NCBI GenBank assembly: GCA_018292915.2 | Contig: JACVVK020000055.1 | Coordinates: 703,501 to 767,500 of the forward strand | Length of the DNA stretch: 64,000 bases | Source of the DNA: Batillaria attramentaria | Taxonomy: Eukaryota > Mollusca > Gastropoda > Batillariidae | Direction: 5' to 3' | Shown here: positions 1-13,012 of the stretch, piece after piece | Layout: each line of letters begins with the position of its first letter | Position numbering within the stretch: the first letter of the stretch is position 1 | The notes under the pieces: model-generated | The model's input: only the letters and a program-made list of their open reading frames with translations | The model's database searches: none | What the model was told of the DNA's origin: nothing | Program-made: the position numbers and the translations under genes

Positions 1-206
1 AGGCCATAAATTTCCATACGTGCTTGGGCCTGTTTTTCCTGGACGACGGCAGAGTTGCTGTTACTTCCACCTTGATCTAATATACAACTTCAAGTACCGA
101 CCGGCGCCTTTTGATTGGAGTTTGTTTGTTTGGGTAGTATGCCAACTCGTGCAACACGGTCGAAACTAAATCCTGCCCACGGAATTTATTGCAGCTCGAT
201 TCATGG

Positions 207-235
207 TGTGCGTGCGTGCGTGCGTGCGCGCGCGC

Positions 236-312
<77 letters not shown>
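207..312 (+). repeat. (GT)n microsatellite
   Basis: Opens with GTGCGTGCGTGCGC steps, then about 37 uninterrupted GT units. It encodes only His-Thr or Val-Cys runs in every frame. Confidence 0.97.
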
Positions 313-313
<1 letters not shown>

Positions 314-345
314 AAAACCTAATTGAGTGCTGGCGACCCAAAACA

Positions 346-895
346 TCCTACTTCACGACTGAAATGGCGGAAATGCTGTTGAAATCCTGCTGACAACACG
401 GTTAATGGCAGAATCAACGTAACTCAAGCAGCCGGAAGGCCAGTGTCAACGCAAGTGAAGCCTTGAGCAGGTCGAGTGTAATGACAACAGATTAGACGCC
501 AACTCGGACAATGTCTGTAGCGATATATGACATGTCTGTGACGCTGTATGACGTGACAACACATACAGAATTAGGCCGGGTATTTTACATGTTCTCAATC
601 AGTCTGTGGCGTGGACGAAGTTCAAGTTTAGGTGAGGCAGATACATGTTGGAACGCTAGATCAGAGACGTACTACTCCGATATGCTGATGGTCTAACATG
701 GGGCAGGTAATGAAGTCGAAAGCTCAAACTTCCTCTTGTTGCGGCTCAGACGGAGGGCAACAGAGCTGCTGTACTGATGCTAGTTAATCATAGTCAGTCT
801 GTGCTGGTGTGGACAGAAAGAGAACCGGTTTTTATGAATAAAGAAGATCCAAACTTAGAACAAAACCGAAGACTAGTATACGAATGAAACCTCAG

Positions 896-926
<31 letters not shown>

Positions 927-1515
927 CCCTGCAACGTATTATGCACGATTAGCCTAGATACAAGGGACAGACAACTCGTCACTCAGACCGATATCACTAC
1001 ACGATCTACTCAAGCAATGTACGTGATACACATGCCAGTCGGTTCATTCTCATCCTAATGTCAAGCATGTTTGTCACCTATGTTTGTCACCTATGTTTGT
1101 CACCTATGTCTCGCCACTTGCCCGTCCCTCTGGCAGCACTGGAGTATCAATACAACAAACAACGATACTCTCGCTCTGCCATAAATCTGACGACATTGCA
1201 AAGAAGCTATCGCACACAGGCCATAAATTGAGACCAGCTAAAGATCTGTACGAACTGATGTCGGTTAGTAAGGTTGTGGACTGGGTGGACGGGTTGTCTT
1301 TGTGGTGTCCGCCCACAGTAAATACAAGTTGATTATGTCAGCCTTTCATTTTTTAAACCGCCAATCTTGAGATGAGCAACGCCTTCCAAAGAGCGAAAGA
1401 ACTGTTTCAAACAAAGCAAAACTGAAAATTGAAAATCTTACAGCTCTCTCCTTTTCCCCCCGATTTGTACGCAAATTGAGTGTGACATGAGTGAAATGTG
1501 TAGCATCAGAACCCT
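346..1515. other. No gene recognised
   Basis: Holds a (GA)n tract at 901-926 and three short direct repeats of TTTGTCACCTATG at about 1069-1108. ORFs are short and show no family motif. Confidence 0.5.
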
Positions 1516-2166
1516 CGGTGTATCCTATCAGTAGACCTACACTTTGCCTCGTACGCTGGTGTATCCTATCAGTAGACCGACCTACACTTTGCCTCGTACG
1601 CTGGTGTATCCTATCAGTAGACCTACACTTTGCCTCGTACGCTGGTGTATCCTATCAGTAGACCTACACTTTGCCTCGTACGCTGGTGTATCCTATCAGC
1701 TAGACCTACCACTTTGCCTCGTACGCGGGTGTATCCTATCAGTAGACCTACACTTTGCCTCGTAACGCTCGGTGTATCCTATCAGTAGGACCCTACACTG
1801 TGCCTCGTACGCTGGGTATCCTAATCAGTAGACCGACCTACACTTGTGCCTCGTACGCTGGTGTATCCTATCAGTAGGACCTACACTTTGCCTCGGTACG
1901 CTGGTGGTATCCTATCAGTTAGACCTAACAACTTTGCCTCCGTACGCTGGTGTATCCTATCAGTAGACCGCACCTACACTTTGCCTCGTACGCTGGTGTA
2001 TCCTATCAGTAGACCTACACTTTGCCTCGTACGCTGGTGTATCCTATCAGTAGACCTACACTTTGCCTCGTACGCTGGTGTATCCTATCAGTAGACCTAC
2101 ACTTTGCCTCGTACGCTGGTGTATCCCTTACTCATTAGGAACCTACACTTTTGCCTCGTACGCTGG
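1516..2166 (+). repeat. 41-bp minisatellite, about 16 units
   Basis: The unit contains GTATCCTATCAGTAGAC, CTACACTTTGCCTCG and TACGCTGG. Units at 1540-1680 and 1975-2130 are nearly identical, whereas those at 1690-1950 carry many single-base insertions, often doubled bases. Not a CRISPR array: there are no unique spacers. Confidence 0.92.
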
Positions 2167-2320
2167 AAACGACGACCAACACACGGTCATGAGCTTGTCA
2201 TTGCATGTAAGCAGCCAAAGTCGGTTTGTGATCTTGGACGCGTTAGGGCCTTACAAAAATTTATTGTCTTGTCCCTTGAAAGGAGCTTGCAACTTTACAG
2301 ACGGCCCGTAGAAGGGTATG

Positions 2321-2374
<54 letters not shown>

Positions 2375-2377
<3 letters not shown>

Positions 2378-3490
2378 GACCGGGTGCCCAGGGAGTGTCC
2401 GGTACGTACAGGCAGCGAGACAAAACACAGCGGTCGCTATGACATGAGTTTTATTCAGGAGAACAGTACAAACGCAGAATGGAGAGCAACAATCGTACAC
2501 GTTCTGTGACTCGTAGCAAGGCTAGCTGGCGACTGTCCGGTGAATCATCATCATTAGCTTGCTTTACGTCCCATGGCTTTTGGCCATTAAGGACAAGTTG
2601 TTCCTGGCGTGTGTCTTTGGCTGCTTGGCTAGGCGAGTGTCTTTGGGGTGTGTGAGGGCTGATTTGCTTAGCTTTGGGCAACGTCAGAGGATCTCTGCTT
2701 GGCTTTCAGGTGCCTCAGTCTGTTCTGTCATCCGTACTTTTGCCTTTTAGATTATCACTGGGGTGTCCCCTCGCTTTTTGGTTTCAGAACCATTTTGTCA
2801 GATCTGATCTGACGATCGCGTCGGCCAGGGTTCTCATTGGCCTGTCACCTAGGGCTTGGTGTGGCCTGAGGATGTCCGGTGAAGCTTAGCCCGCGGCTAC
2901 TTAAAGAGCTCGGAGCGGGCCGCAAAGAAAGCACTGCTCCGTGTGCAGCAGAAAGCAAAGCACGTGGGCCAGCCGCAGCGAAATTTGTGTTTCTTAGCAC
3001 ATGGAAAACTAATAACAGTGGGCGTAATATAACGGCTAGAAACAGCAAACAAACGGTATCTAAAAGGGCGTGAAATACTTTAAAATGGTACAAGTTTGTA
3101 TTATCAAAATACAGTAGATTTCTCATCGCCGATTAAACAGCGTAAAGACCGGGACTGTAAAACACCGTTAAAAACAAAACATGCTTACAAAGTACAAACT
3201 CTCCTCAAACTACTACGGTTTGCAGGATAACTTTAGGTTACACGTTTGCGGAGATATTTAAGACTAAATTGAGACGAACAAACACAACTAATTGGCACAT
3301 GAGCCATCCTGGACCCGCAACGCTGCACGCGTGCGGCTAGCATACCTAGGCGAACAAAGCCCGCGGCACAGAGCTGGGCGGAAAACATAGGGTAGTGGGC
3401 GAGAGGGCACAAACCACGCTTTATCATCCATAGCGGCCTCTTTTTCTTTGATCTCTCCCGTGGAATAAGTGTTCGTATTCGTACTACAGT
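2375..3490 (-). mobile_element. Second copy of the 784-bp LTR, interrupted
   Basis: Matches the 61683 LTR from GACCGGGTGCCCAGGG through GGTCGCTATGACATGAGTTT and the CGAAATTTGTGTTTCTTA block to about GCGAGAGGG (3409). The end beyond is diverged. A LINE family X copy is nested at 2545-2872. AATAAA on the minus strand lies near 2452. The left edge abuts a (CA)n tract. Confidence 0.6.
2545..2872 (-). mobile_element. LINE family X copy, 328 bp, nested in an LTR
   Basis: The minus strand ends in the TGATGATGA tail at 2545. It is flanked by TGTCCGGTGAA at 2534-2544 and 2873-2883 (11 bp). The related LTR at 61683 has this site uninterrupted (GACTGTCCAGTGAGGCGTAG), confirming a clean insertion. Confidence 0.9.
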
Positions 3491-4041
3491 CTTCACAAAA
3501 AAGTTAAGGACCAGTCAACATAATGGGTGACAGTTTCAATAAATCAGAAAAAATAAACGAATAAGATTTATCCCCTTAAAATTCGGTAGCAAGGTTAAGG
3601 GGTAATTAGTGAACATAGCGAACACTGTGTGGATGGCACGTGCGCGTCACACAGCATGCTTGGCGCGTTTGAAAATCTACAATTTCGGCAAAACTAGACC
3701 GAGTTTCAGTGTTCAGTGACCGATACCTGGGGCTTTCTGCACGGCAAAAATGAGATGCAGGTCAAAGAATGCACCCCTGGTTATGAACTGTGCTCATTTG
3801 TTTGCCTACATAAGCCGCCGTTTCAGCGATGTTCAGCACTACACCAGCATGCCGCCACGACAAAAGTTGAATGATATTTGCAAGTGGTTTTTAACTTTTT
3901 GTGAAGGCTGTAGTACTGGAGAAATCAAGTGACACAGAGCACGACATCACATGACAATCAGGCATGGTTCCCTGCAAAAAGGTTCTTTCTTTCAGACAGA
4001 AATCACAGAGATACAGCCTTTTTGGCCAACCCCCCCCCCCC

Positions 4042-4072
<31 letters not shown>

Positions 4073-4811
4073 ATCGTCATCGATGAGCAAGTACATGTAT
4101 TACTACTCTTCGCTCCCTATGTCAACACCATCGACGACGAAATATTTGGACTCGGCATATCGGTGTTTCCGACTTCATAAACTCGTTGTTCAAGTACAAA
4201 ACAACAGCAGCCTGTACCTAGCAAGCACTGCTTACTCAAATTTCGGACAGTTTTAACCAGCACTTATCAAAAGCCGTTCTCAAAAAGTTCAATCGAAGCT
4301 CACCGACATGTATGCTGATTACAGAAGCTTCATGGATCGTTTGAATCATGCATGCAGTTATAAAATGTAGCTGCAGGGGGAAGGACACTTTAATCGGTGT
4401 AAATGTACTACAAATATTAGAATAAATTTCGTGAAGAATCGCGACAAGAAGACTCCCGCTCAAACCCTAATCGTGCAAAGCATGAACAGACTGAGCTGTG
4501 CTTGATCGGTTTTGCATTCACCTCGCAAATTTACATTTCCTTGAAAGCGTTAGCATGTTTGTTTGTGTCTTTAGTGGAAGTTTAAAACTTGTGTTTTTGT
4601 TTGGATTTGAGTTCGTGAGTTAATTGACACCGTCTTGCCAGCATAAAAAGGCGCACTTTATTCTGTCGGCGTCGTGCTCTGCCGACGTACAAACTCGTTC
4701 GTCTGCTATGTGCAGCCGCTGTCGACTGTCAGTTTTTACTAGGATAAACGTTCAAAATATACCAAAAATTCCCCCCCCCCCCCAAAAAAAAAGGATGATA
4801 AAGTATTTACA

Positions 4812-4938
4812 CCCCATCAAGCTATGGTATATACCGACTCGTATTTTGATCCAAGACGCAAGCAACCCTTCGCTAAAGCTCAGGGTTGATTTGTGTCTTG
4901 GAACAAGATACTAGTCGGTAAACAAGAGCTTGATGGGG
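4812..4938. repeat. 127-bp hairpin (possible MITE)
   Basis: CCCCATCAAGCT at the left pairs with AGCTTGATGGGG at the right, and the inner arms (ACCGACT, GATCCAAGACGCAAG, CAACCCT) pair through most of their length around a loop near 4869-4880. No target duplication was identified. Confidence 0.6.
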
Positions 4939-5597
4939 AGGGTGGGTGGGTGGGTGTTCCACCACGTAAGGTTTGATGGGGAATAACTGCTACTTATATA
5001 TATATATATATATATTAGTTGTATATGTGTCTTAATTGGTGATATCATGCGTTTGTCATTGCAAGCAGCACAGGTCGATTCAGTTGTGAGCTGTGAGTGG
5101 AAAGGATATCCTGTGTTCCTTAATCACGAAAGGAGCTTGTAGTTACCTAACTGTAAATTTTGTCAAGGACATTACTGATGTAACTAGAGCTATTAAAAAA
5201 AGTCTACGCCAGTTGGCTTTGTGTTATCGACACTGATCTTGTGTTATCGACAGTGATCTTGACCTTGGTCCGTCATGATTTAACGCGACTCTGCTGGCGC
5301 CCGCCGTGCCCTAAAGCAAATACGGTACTTGAGATAGAGTGGAAAATTGAACGAATTCTACCTCCCTAACACACTGAACGGTCCAATCTTTCCAGAAGAA
5401 CGAAAACAGTAGTTTTGTTTTGCCCTGTTATTGCCTACAGCAATATGTAAATTTATGGAGGTGCGAATTTCACGGATAAGAAGAGTAAAGGCATTAGAAT
5501 TAGTTTAGCCTGCGGTGTGTTTACTGTGGTTTTGACATTAAAACGCTTGCAAACACAAAAAGCGGATCTTTAGACTGACTCTTTCTATCCGTTTACT

Positions 5598-5645
<48 letters not shown>

Positions 5646-6660
5646 TGTAAGTGTAGGTGTCCTCTTTGTTAGAGTTGTCTCCCGTTTATTTGTTGTTCTT
5701 TTGTTTATTTGTTGTTGTTTTTTTCTTGTTGTGTTTGTTTTGGGTTTTGTGTGGGTTTGTATTTGGTTTTGGTTTCTTTGTTGCATTTTGTTTGTTTGTT
5801 TGTTTTTTGTTTGGTTGGTTTTTTTCCGCGGGGGTGCCGGGGGTCCTAAAGGTGATACACCAAAACGTTGGCGTGTCCTGTCCTTGTTTCCAAGTTCAAT
5901 GGGGTTTTTAAAATGTTTTTCGTTGCTTTCTTCTGTGCTCTTAATATTCCGCATACCCTTATGTACCAGAAAGTTGATAATAAATAGTTATACGTATACG
6001 CAGACTCAAACATACAAAGTATTCATTTGAGTCAAACTTTGTCTAGATCAGTAGTGTTGCACAATGTATATCAAAATACCGTGCAGGCGCTAAATTACTT
6101 GTTTGACACAAGCACTGAGCTTATCGAGTCCAGTCATGGTCTTGCAAACATTTGGAAAGACGCCAGCTGATTGTACATGTTAAGTTTGTTGTTACACGGG
6201 GAGAGGGAGGGGAAGGGAGAGGGAGGGGGGGAGGGAAGGGGAGAGGGAGAGGGAGGGGGAGGGAGGTAGTGAACATGACGCTATTTCGATTCAAAAGCGA
6301 CAATTGCTCTCACAGTACAGGAACGAAGCCAAGGAATCTACCGCAGGCCAGAGTAAAGTGCTTTTCAGGAAAAGGCACGTGCTGGTTCGGCATAGGCCCG
6401 AGGCCGCTACTCAGACGAAAGCATGTGTTTGAAATATGGACATGCACCTGTCTTTATATTGTACACGGGGTGGGGGGGGGGGGGTACAAAATGGACGACC
6501 TTTTCCCTTTGCTATGCCGCTTCAAAATTTTCGCTTGCTCTCATTTAAATTTGATTTTGATATTTGTGTCAGTGTATATGACTATCGAGGACCAAAGCGG
6601 CTAGCCTTCACTCCTTTCGGGCGGACTCTTTACTGTTGAAAACAGATCAACGGTGTTGAC

Positions 6661-6759
6661 TTTCCGCTAATGATTCAGACAAGGTAACAAAACTAAACAT
6701 CCCATCCCCTTCCGCTAATGATTCAGACAAGGTAAAAAAAACTAAACATCCCATCCCCT
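6661..6759 (+). repeat. 48-bp tandem duplication
   Basis: Two adjacent copies of a unit starting TTCCGCTAATGATTCAGACA and ending CATCCCATCCCC. The second differs by an A-run length change. Confidence 0.9.
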
Positions 6760-9700
6760 TCCCCGCCGGCAATACCAGAAACATTTTCTGTTGCATGATT
6801 TTCAGTGATTTTTCAGATGTTTTAGCTCCCATTTCCTCTCTACGAAATGGAAAAGGGCGTTAAACTCCCATCCACCCAATTTCCTCGCACGTCCTGACAC
6901 ATTCGCGAAAACCTGGCACTGTCTGGACGGACCCTCCTGGAAGGTTCCGCGCTTCTTGACGGTAGACTTTCAGACCACGTGCTTTGTCCCCGTGCTGTTC
7001 CGAGTCCCCTAAGCGCGGGTTTGCTGCTGTTCAAGAGATTCTGGAGAAATCTGCCGATACTTTCTTATCGTATATATCAGCATTTCATCATCGTTACACC
7101 TTCAAGTCACGTGACAGGGCGGACGTTATCCCCTTGCTGTATACTGCAGATGAACCCTCCAGTTACGGATCTGTGACACGTGACATGCTCAGCGTACTTC
7201 AGTTCATCTCAGTAACATCCGGGTTGCCTCTTTGTTGTCGTTTACCCCGTGATAAGCGGTAAACACCCACACCCATTCACAAGGCCCATTTGTAATTCGT
7301 GCTTCACTGCGTGTACAACCGGCCGCCAGTTGGGAAAACTGAACTGAAAGGCAGTCATTCCATTGCATTTGTTTGTTTGTTTGCTTTGGTTAATCTATTC
7401 ATTGTGCCCCATTATCCTTGGGTAGACTGATTTAGCTAATCACATGTATCATCTTGTGACGCAGCACTCGACTTCGTCACTGGATTCGAGTTTGTCTATC
7501 GGCAGAAAGGACGGTCAGCTAACCACGCCTGATAAGGAAATAAATATACATGGATTCCTTCGTGCGGGATGACACGCTGTGCAGCTGGTTTGGCATGTAA
7601 CTTCAAGTTTTTTTCTTTCCAGATATCACCGGGCGAGAGATACTGTTACAGCTCAACAGGTGTGACTCATATTCAGTGTCAGTGTTGCTGGGGGGTCAGA
7701 CAATATCGAAACAGCGTCGGTACAGTTGTTGACTCAGTCGCGAGTCGAACGTTTGACCTTCCGATCTCGAAACCAAGGCTCTAGGCCACCACTGGAACGT
7801 GCAAGATCTGACAGAAAGAAAGGTGGCTTCTATTACACTTTATCTTCCTGCTTGACTAGCAAACAACATGCGACCAGTACAGTTAGTCCCGACACGCACA
7901 GCACGTGCAAAACGAGAGAAACTCCGCATGAATGTAGCAAACCTAACTAACGGCAAATTTGAGAAGATGCAAAGGCGTGTCCGGGTCTCGCTTTTTGTTC
8001 ATTTTAACCACCACGCTCATCTCCTGTCGCCGAGTGGTGGGAGGGAGCCGAGTTTTCCCTGACAACATGCTCCAGACGTTAGTGTCCATGTTTGCCTACA
8101 GCTGACCCACATACTTGTCAAACTAACGCCAAGTGATACAGAGAAAAACGCTGCTTCTCTCATTCGCCCTCCCCGTGTTGACGAGATGTTGGCCGGTTGG
8201 TTCAGTGTTTAACGTGCAACTGTCCTGTCCAAACAGTAACCATCCTTGGACAACCTTGCGGTCACAAGTCATTTGCGGACATGTCGCCTCGATCAGATAC
8301 GCCCGGTTTTGTGGTGCGTTTTTTTTTTTTTTTTATTAAGTGTCAGGAGAAGGAAAAGTTCTTAACATACGTAAATGAAATGAAAGGGCGAAATAATAAA
8401 TGAATTTAAAAAAACATACATATATAATTTTCAAAAGCCTCAGTCAAATGGCTCTCCTGGCCATTCAGAAGAGAATATGAGTGACACTTCACTTTGGGAC
8501 GCATGCGCATTTATCCTCTCAATCCGATTTAACTTGAACTGAAGAACGTGACACTGAACAAATAAATAGTGCATCCCCGAGAGAGAGAGAGAGAGAGAGA
8601 GAGCCGGTGGATACCAGCTGAAATAGGCAAAGCAAATTATATTTGTGTTATTAGTCACACAGCCGCTCGTCAAACCGGAAAAACTGCATGTTTATAACTT
8701 ATGTAAAGTGCATGTGGGTGTGAAGTCCGGTATTTTGAGTGGACTACCGGCATAGAGGACAAAGCTGGGACAGGAGATATTCACGGAGCCTTCACCTTTA
8801 ACTGATGCCTATAACGCTCTTTCACTCTCTGTATCACGTGCTACACGTGCTGACCAGGACAACAGAGATAATATGAACACCTGGCGGACAGCTGGCGGAA
8901 AAACAAAACGTTCCCCAAAGGAAAAGATAACGTAACGTGCAAGAGCTCCATAGCGTAGGAGAACATAGTAATGGTTCGGGGAATGTCCATCTACTGATAT
9001 CATTCTGGAGCCTTTGCTATGGCCTGGTCATTTTGGTCACTGACATGATTACGTTATTCCATCGCAAAACTCCCTGTATTTTTAAAACCGATGGTCCATG
9101 GACCTGAGTGGGGGTCTGTTAAATCGGGACTGAGGGCTCAGGCCAGAGTAAACTATTCTTGTACTTGCCTGTCACAGTCAGTAGAAACTACACAGGGCCC
9201 AAGCAGACGCTTCGGCCAACAAAGGATCGTTTCCAACAACAGGCAAAGTCCATGGACACTAGTAACAAGCGAAAAAAAGTTTTTAAAAAAATTCCAAGGC
9301 TCCGCGTCCTTTGAAAGTTTCTCAGTTCAAGCTTCTTACCCACCCCTTTTTCTCAAAGAATTTCGTCAAGTCAGAACAGTCCGCTGTTAGCATAAAGCGG
9401 GAGTGAGCCTGGGCTCTACGCTCAGCTAGAGACTGACGTAGAGCGTAGAAGGGTCGGGCCCTTGAATGGTCACCACCTGTGTGTTTGAGGAGCTCATCTG
9501 AAGCAATACCGGGGGTCAAGGACGGTCCGTGAGTAGCATTCAGGATTGCAAGACCAGGAACACTGCACACTTTTCCTCTAATCCTGTGGAAACCCACCAG
9601 AATTCGTAATGTGTGGACAGACAGTATAATGCGCTCTGCAGGCAAGTGCAAAGTGCAGCAAGACCAGCATATGCTTCAGTCGCCACCTGCTTTTATGAGC

Positions 9701-10109
9701 ATCTCTCTCCGTCCCGCACAAACACTGAGACCATTTTGATTGTCGTGCTATACTGAAATATGACAGATTTCTTGCGGCTGGAAAGAAGAGGGAGCAGGCC
9801 CACAAGGTCACTGAGTGTACTGTTTCAGCAGAACCAAATCAGTGTTCACGCGTGCTGTTATTTTCATGTATGTAATAAAAAATACACATCAAATGGTCCT
9901 TGTTGAAACTAGAATGACAAAAGCCTTTGTGACTATGTGTGACCTTGACCTTGACCATTGGCGGACGCCTCTAAAGGCGGGGAACCAATCGGCACTAACT
10001 AGCACGGTATACATCATACATGTTCAATTGTAGAATTGTGTTGTTTTTTTTTTTTGTTTTTTTTTTGTTTGTTTGTTGTTGTTTGTTTTTTTTTGGGGGG
10101 GGGGGGGTT

Positions 10110-10690
10110 GCGGTTGATAATATCTGGGCCAAAGTTCAAAAACTTTAATGCTTTAAACAGAAAAGACCATGCAATTCTATCAAAGGCCTTCTCAAAGTTG
10201 ATAAGTACAAACATTCCAGCCGCCTTCTCCTTTTTTTTTTCTGTGTACGAGTTCCGGAAAGTGTCTTTGATGCGTACTTCGGTTTTTCCCACTACATGTT
10301 TCAAGAAACAACTTTCTTCCATCATCCACTTGGCTCTAGGGCGAAACATCAGACCATGAATTTTATTTTTCCGAATATTTTGCAGCACTTCTTATTTTAA
10401 CACTAAATCCGATAAAGCGACATCAGTTAATTTTGTTTTTTAAGGTGGTTTATTTCTTTGACAAATGCGTCTTCCCTTTCCCTCACTACTGTACATTCAC
10501 TTGTTGAATAAGCTGCTGTTCTTCCTCTTATTTCCATGAGCAGAGCTTCGAAGAACAGATGATCATTGACACGTAACACCTTGTCCGTGGATTGCAAAGA
10601 ATACTGCTCAACAATGGCTCCAATTAAACTTTTACTTTCGGCAACAAACTGAGAATCTTTCAACGAGGAGTTATTAAACTTGCAATAGGA
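10110..10690 (-). mobile_element. Internal L1-clade LINE fragment
   Basis: Two minus-strand ORFs: KVLRVNDHLFFEALLMEIRG with a charged helix (the linker before RT), and GMFVLINFEKAFDRIAWSFL then FKALKFLNFGPDII (RT motif with FEKAFD). It stops at an A- and C-rich stretch. Both ends are missing and a frameshift separates the pieces. Confidence 0.8.
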
Positions 10691-11012
10691 TGTTGCCCAG
10701 TTAACTTTATTTTAATACTGTAACCGTGCTAAAACGGATAAAAGCTGATCAGATCCATATAATGCCCCAACAATCAAATCCCCAACTCGCCAAAAACAAT
10801 GGAACATATGAAAATCGCGGTCAGGCAAACTATAGACTGCCATGACAGGTTTGTGCGGCCGTGACCTCTCCACTGCACTTGAGTTACACGGTGTTTACAC
10901 CATACATATACCGGCCGTCATGCAATACGGCTGACTGATTACGGCACTGGCAATGTACACCCGCACAGGCCACCTGAAGTGTTGGGTGAAATTTCCACAA
11001 AACTGACACTGC

Positions 11013-11139
11013 ATGATCGTGAGTTTGAGTCTCGGCTGGGGTAGAACTGATATTCGTACTGGCCTTTTTCTCGTTAACCCGTCTACGATATCACCCGTGC
11101 GTGGTGGATAACGACGTTAAAGTCCTAAACACCCAACCC
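11013..11139 (+). mobile_element. 5'-truncated SINE family A copy
   Basis: Plus-strand sequence from the box B region (GTGAGTTTGAGTCTCGGCTG) through CTGGCCTTTTTCTCGTTAAC to TCCTAAACACCCAACCC matches the body and tail of family A. The box A half is not recognisable. Confidence 0.6.
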
Positions 11140-11839
11140 ATACACCACATCATGATCCTGTGACCTTGTCCTGTTGGTCTGATCATTCAAAACGCCCTGT
11201 CACAGGTTACCATTAGTTTTAACGTTTCTACTATTTGTAGTTCCTAAGAAAAGTTCAGTTTTAAAGTTTGTCACACGCGGACGACAGAGGACAGACGACG
11301 AAGGGCTACATTAGCATATTATTATAGACTCACTTTATGAACTTGCTTGTATTCTGAAGGTAATTCGGGTTACGTGTACTTGTCATTATAGCATAATGAG
11401 CTTTAAAGCTTTCCGGCCACATTCTGTATGGTTTAAAAAAGGAAAGAAAGGGGAAGTGAAAAAGAAAACTGTGCTTTGTTAATGACTGCTTGGTGAATCT
11501 TTCTTTCATGACAGCTCAGCAATTTCGTTGACAAATACGCTGACAAGGAGAGGCGAAGAAACGCGCGACACAGAAAGGGGTGGGTACAAGACGCCGGGTA
11601 AACTCAAAGACCGATATAGATTTCCACAGCTGGCTTCTCAAACAAGAGACTGCAGACATTGCACAGATAACATTGTTTTGTTGACTGGATTACAACTGAC
11701 AATCTTCGTGCACACGAAATGGGATCGGTAAAACATACTTGAAATTTCAGTTAATCGTTCGTCGGACACTATATATTTCGAGATTAAAAAGCCGGGATTG
11801 TGTTGCAGCTGAACACCCGACAAAGCAAAAGTAACTCAC

Positions 11840-11891
11840 CTAGTATCATCGGTAGGATGATGAGAATCACCAGCATGCTTGTACTCCACAT
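11840..11891 (-). CDS. Candidate first exon with a signal peptide
   Basis: The minus strand reads ATG then MWSTSMLVILIILPMIL and a consensus donor CTAG|GTGAGT (phase 1). The hydrophobic core followed by a donor is typical of the first exon of a secreted or type I membrane protein. No downstream exon was recognised between 11.8 kb and the window edge, so the product is unknown. Confidence 0.42.
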
Positions 11892-12360
11892 GTTATTAGC
11901 AGATCGTACCGTGCGCACACCCGGTGATAAAGGTACCGCGGTACACTGAGTAGCGCCCTAGGTTCCCCTCACTCAACTCTACGACTTACACACACAAACA
12001 CGTTGAGAATAGTGCGTGATACGGTAAGACATGCACAAGTATGATTGCACTCTTCAGGTTCACGGCGTTTCGTATTGAAGCTGCGAGCCTCTGATCCCGC
12101 AGTAGTGGTCGGCTGTCACAGGCCTAGACCATTCACACCGGATGGTGGGGAGCGACTGGCAACGGTTGATAACCTGCACTACGGCGAGGGTGCGGCGTAT
12201 TTTAGCATAGCACCTGTTGGGTCGACTCAGGGATGGGAACAAAAACGACTGACACAACCGCGCAGGAGCGCTTCCGTTTCTGTTTGATGCGGCATTTGTT
12301 GTCTGGGTAACGTTGGAATCACAGTTATTGACGGTATTACTTCAGGGTTAGTTTTGTTGG

Positions 12361-12650
12361 CTGTTTTTTGTCGTCGTCGTTGTTGCTACTGTAACTGCCG
12401 CTGTCGTCGTTGTCGCTGTTGCCACCGTTGTTGCTGTCGTCGTTGCTGCTGTTTTCATGAATGTTGTTCTTGTTGACGCTGTTTTGTTGTCGTCGTTATC
12501 GGCTGCTGTTCCCATTGATGTTGTTCTTGTTGCTACTGTTGTCACAGTTGTCGTCGTCAAGTTGATGTCACTGCTGCTGTTGTTGTCGTTGTTGCTGTTG
12601 CCACTGCCTTTCTTGTAATCGTTGTTGTTGTTAATAATAATAATAATAAT
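12361..12650 (+). repeat. Imperfect TTG/TCG trinucleotide region and (TAA)n
   Basis: Dense GTTGTC, GTCGTC and GTTGCTG triplets, translated on minus as Thr/Asn runs, ending in (AAT)n that forms the tail of SINE family C. Confidence 0.85.
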
Positions 12651-13012
12651 TGTGTATTGAGTAGGCGCTTTTCCCAATTTCTTGACTGACTTGGCTCAAA
12701 GCACCGCGAACTGAACCCAACAAGCACGCTCACGTGAATCACATGCATTCTCTCACACATTTGACAACACCTTACAATCACGTGGTGCGAAGGGTGAGCT
12801 CAGCAATTTGAGTTTTGGAATTGAGAATTGCATTTATTTTCAACGTTTTTGGGCTGAACATTTCCAAAGCAGAGGTGGAGGAAGCCGGAGTACCCGGAGA
12901 GAACCCCCGACGATCGGCCCGAATAAACGGTGCCACATACGAGAAGGACAAATTATTTACCCCGAGTGGGACTCGAACCTGACCTCTCCCACTGACTAGA
13001 CCACCGACCGCC
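12631..13012 (-). mobile_element. Core-type tRNA-derived SINE (family C)
   Basis: On the minus strand a head with a perfect box B GGTTCGAGTCC (12979-12969) is followed by a core containing GGGGGTTCTCTCCGGGTACT, a block widespread in aquatic invertebrate SINEs, then GCGGTGCTTTGAGCC and a GAAAAGCGCC-type tail ending in (ATT)n. The head is shorter than a normal tRNA. Confidence 0.65.

Larger units (their letters stand above)
3500..10100. other. Gene-poor DNA with simple repeats
   Basis: Contains poly-C plus (CA)n at 4029-4064, a hairpin at 4812-4938, (TA)n at 4997-5015, (TC)n at 5601-5640, a purine-rich GGGAGA stretch at 6200-6267, a 48-bp tandem duplication at 6661-6759, a T-run at 8319-8334 and (GA)n at 8578-8603. 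A possible plus-strand acceptor (TTTCTTTCCAG) at 7621 has no supported exon. Confidence 0.45.

Noticed and set aside
1516..2166. CRISPR-like repeat array
   Set aside because: The units are head-to-tail with no unique spacers, in a clearly eukaryotic context; it is a minisatellite.
7730..7800. tRNA-like sequence with GTTCGACTCG on the minus strand
   Set aside because: Only weak box matches and no foldable acceptor stem; at best a decayed SINE head.
9322..9651. 109-codon minus-strand ORF as a gene
   Set aside because: No recognisable domain, no splice context, and composition resembles flanking non-coding DNA.
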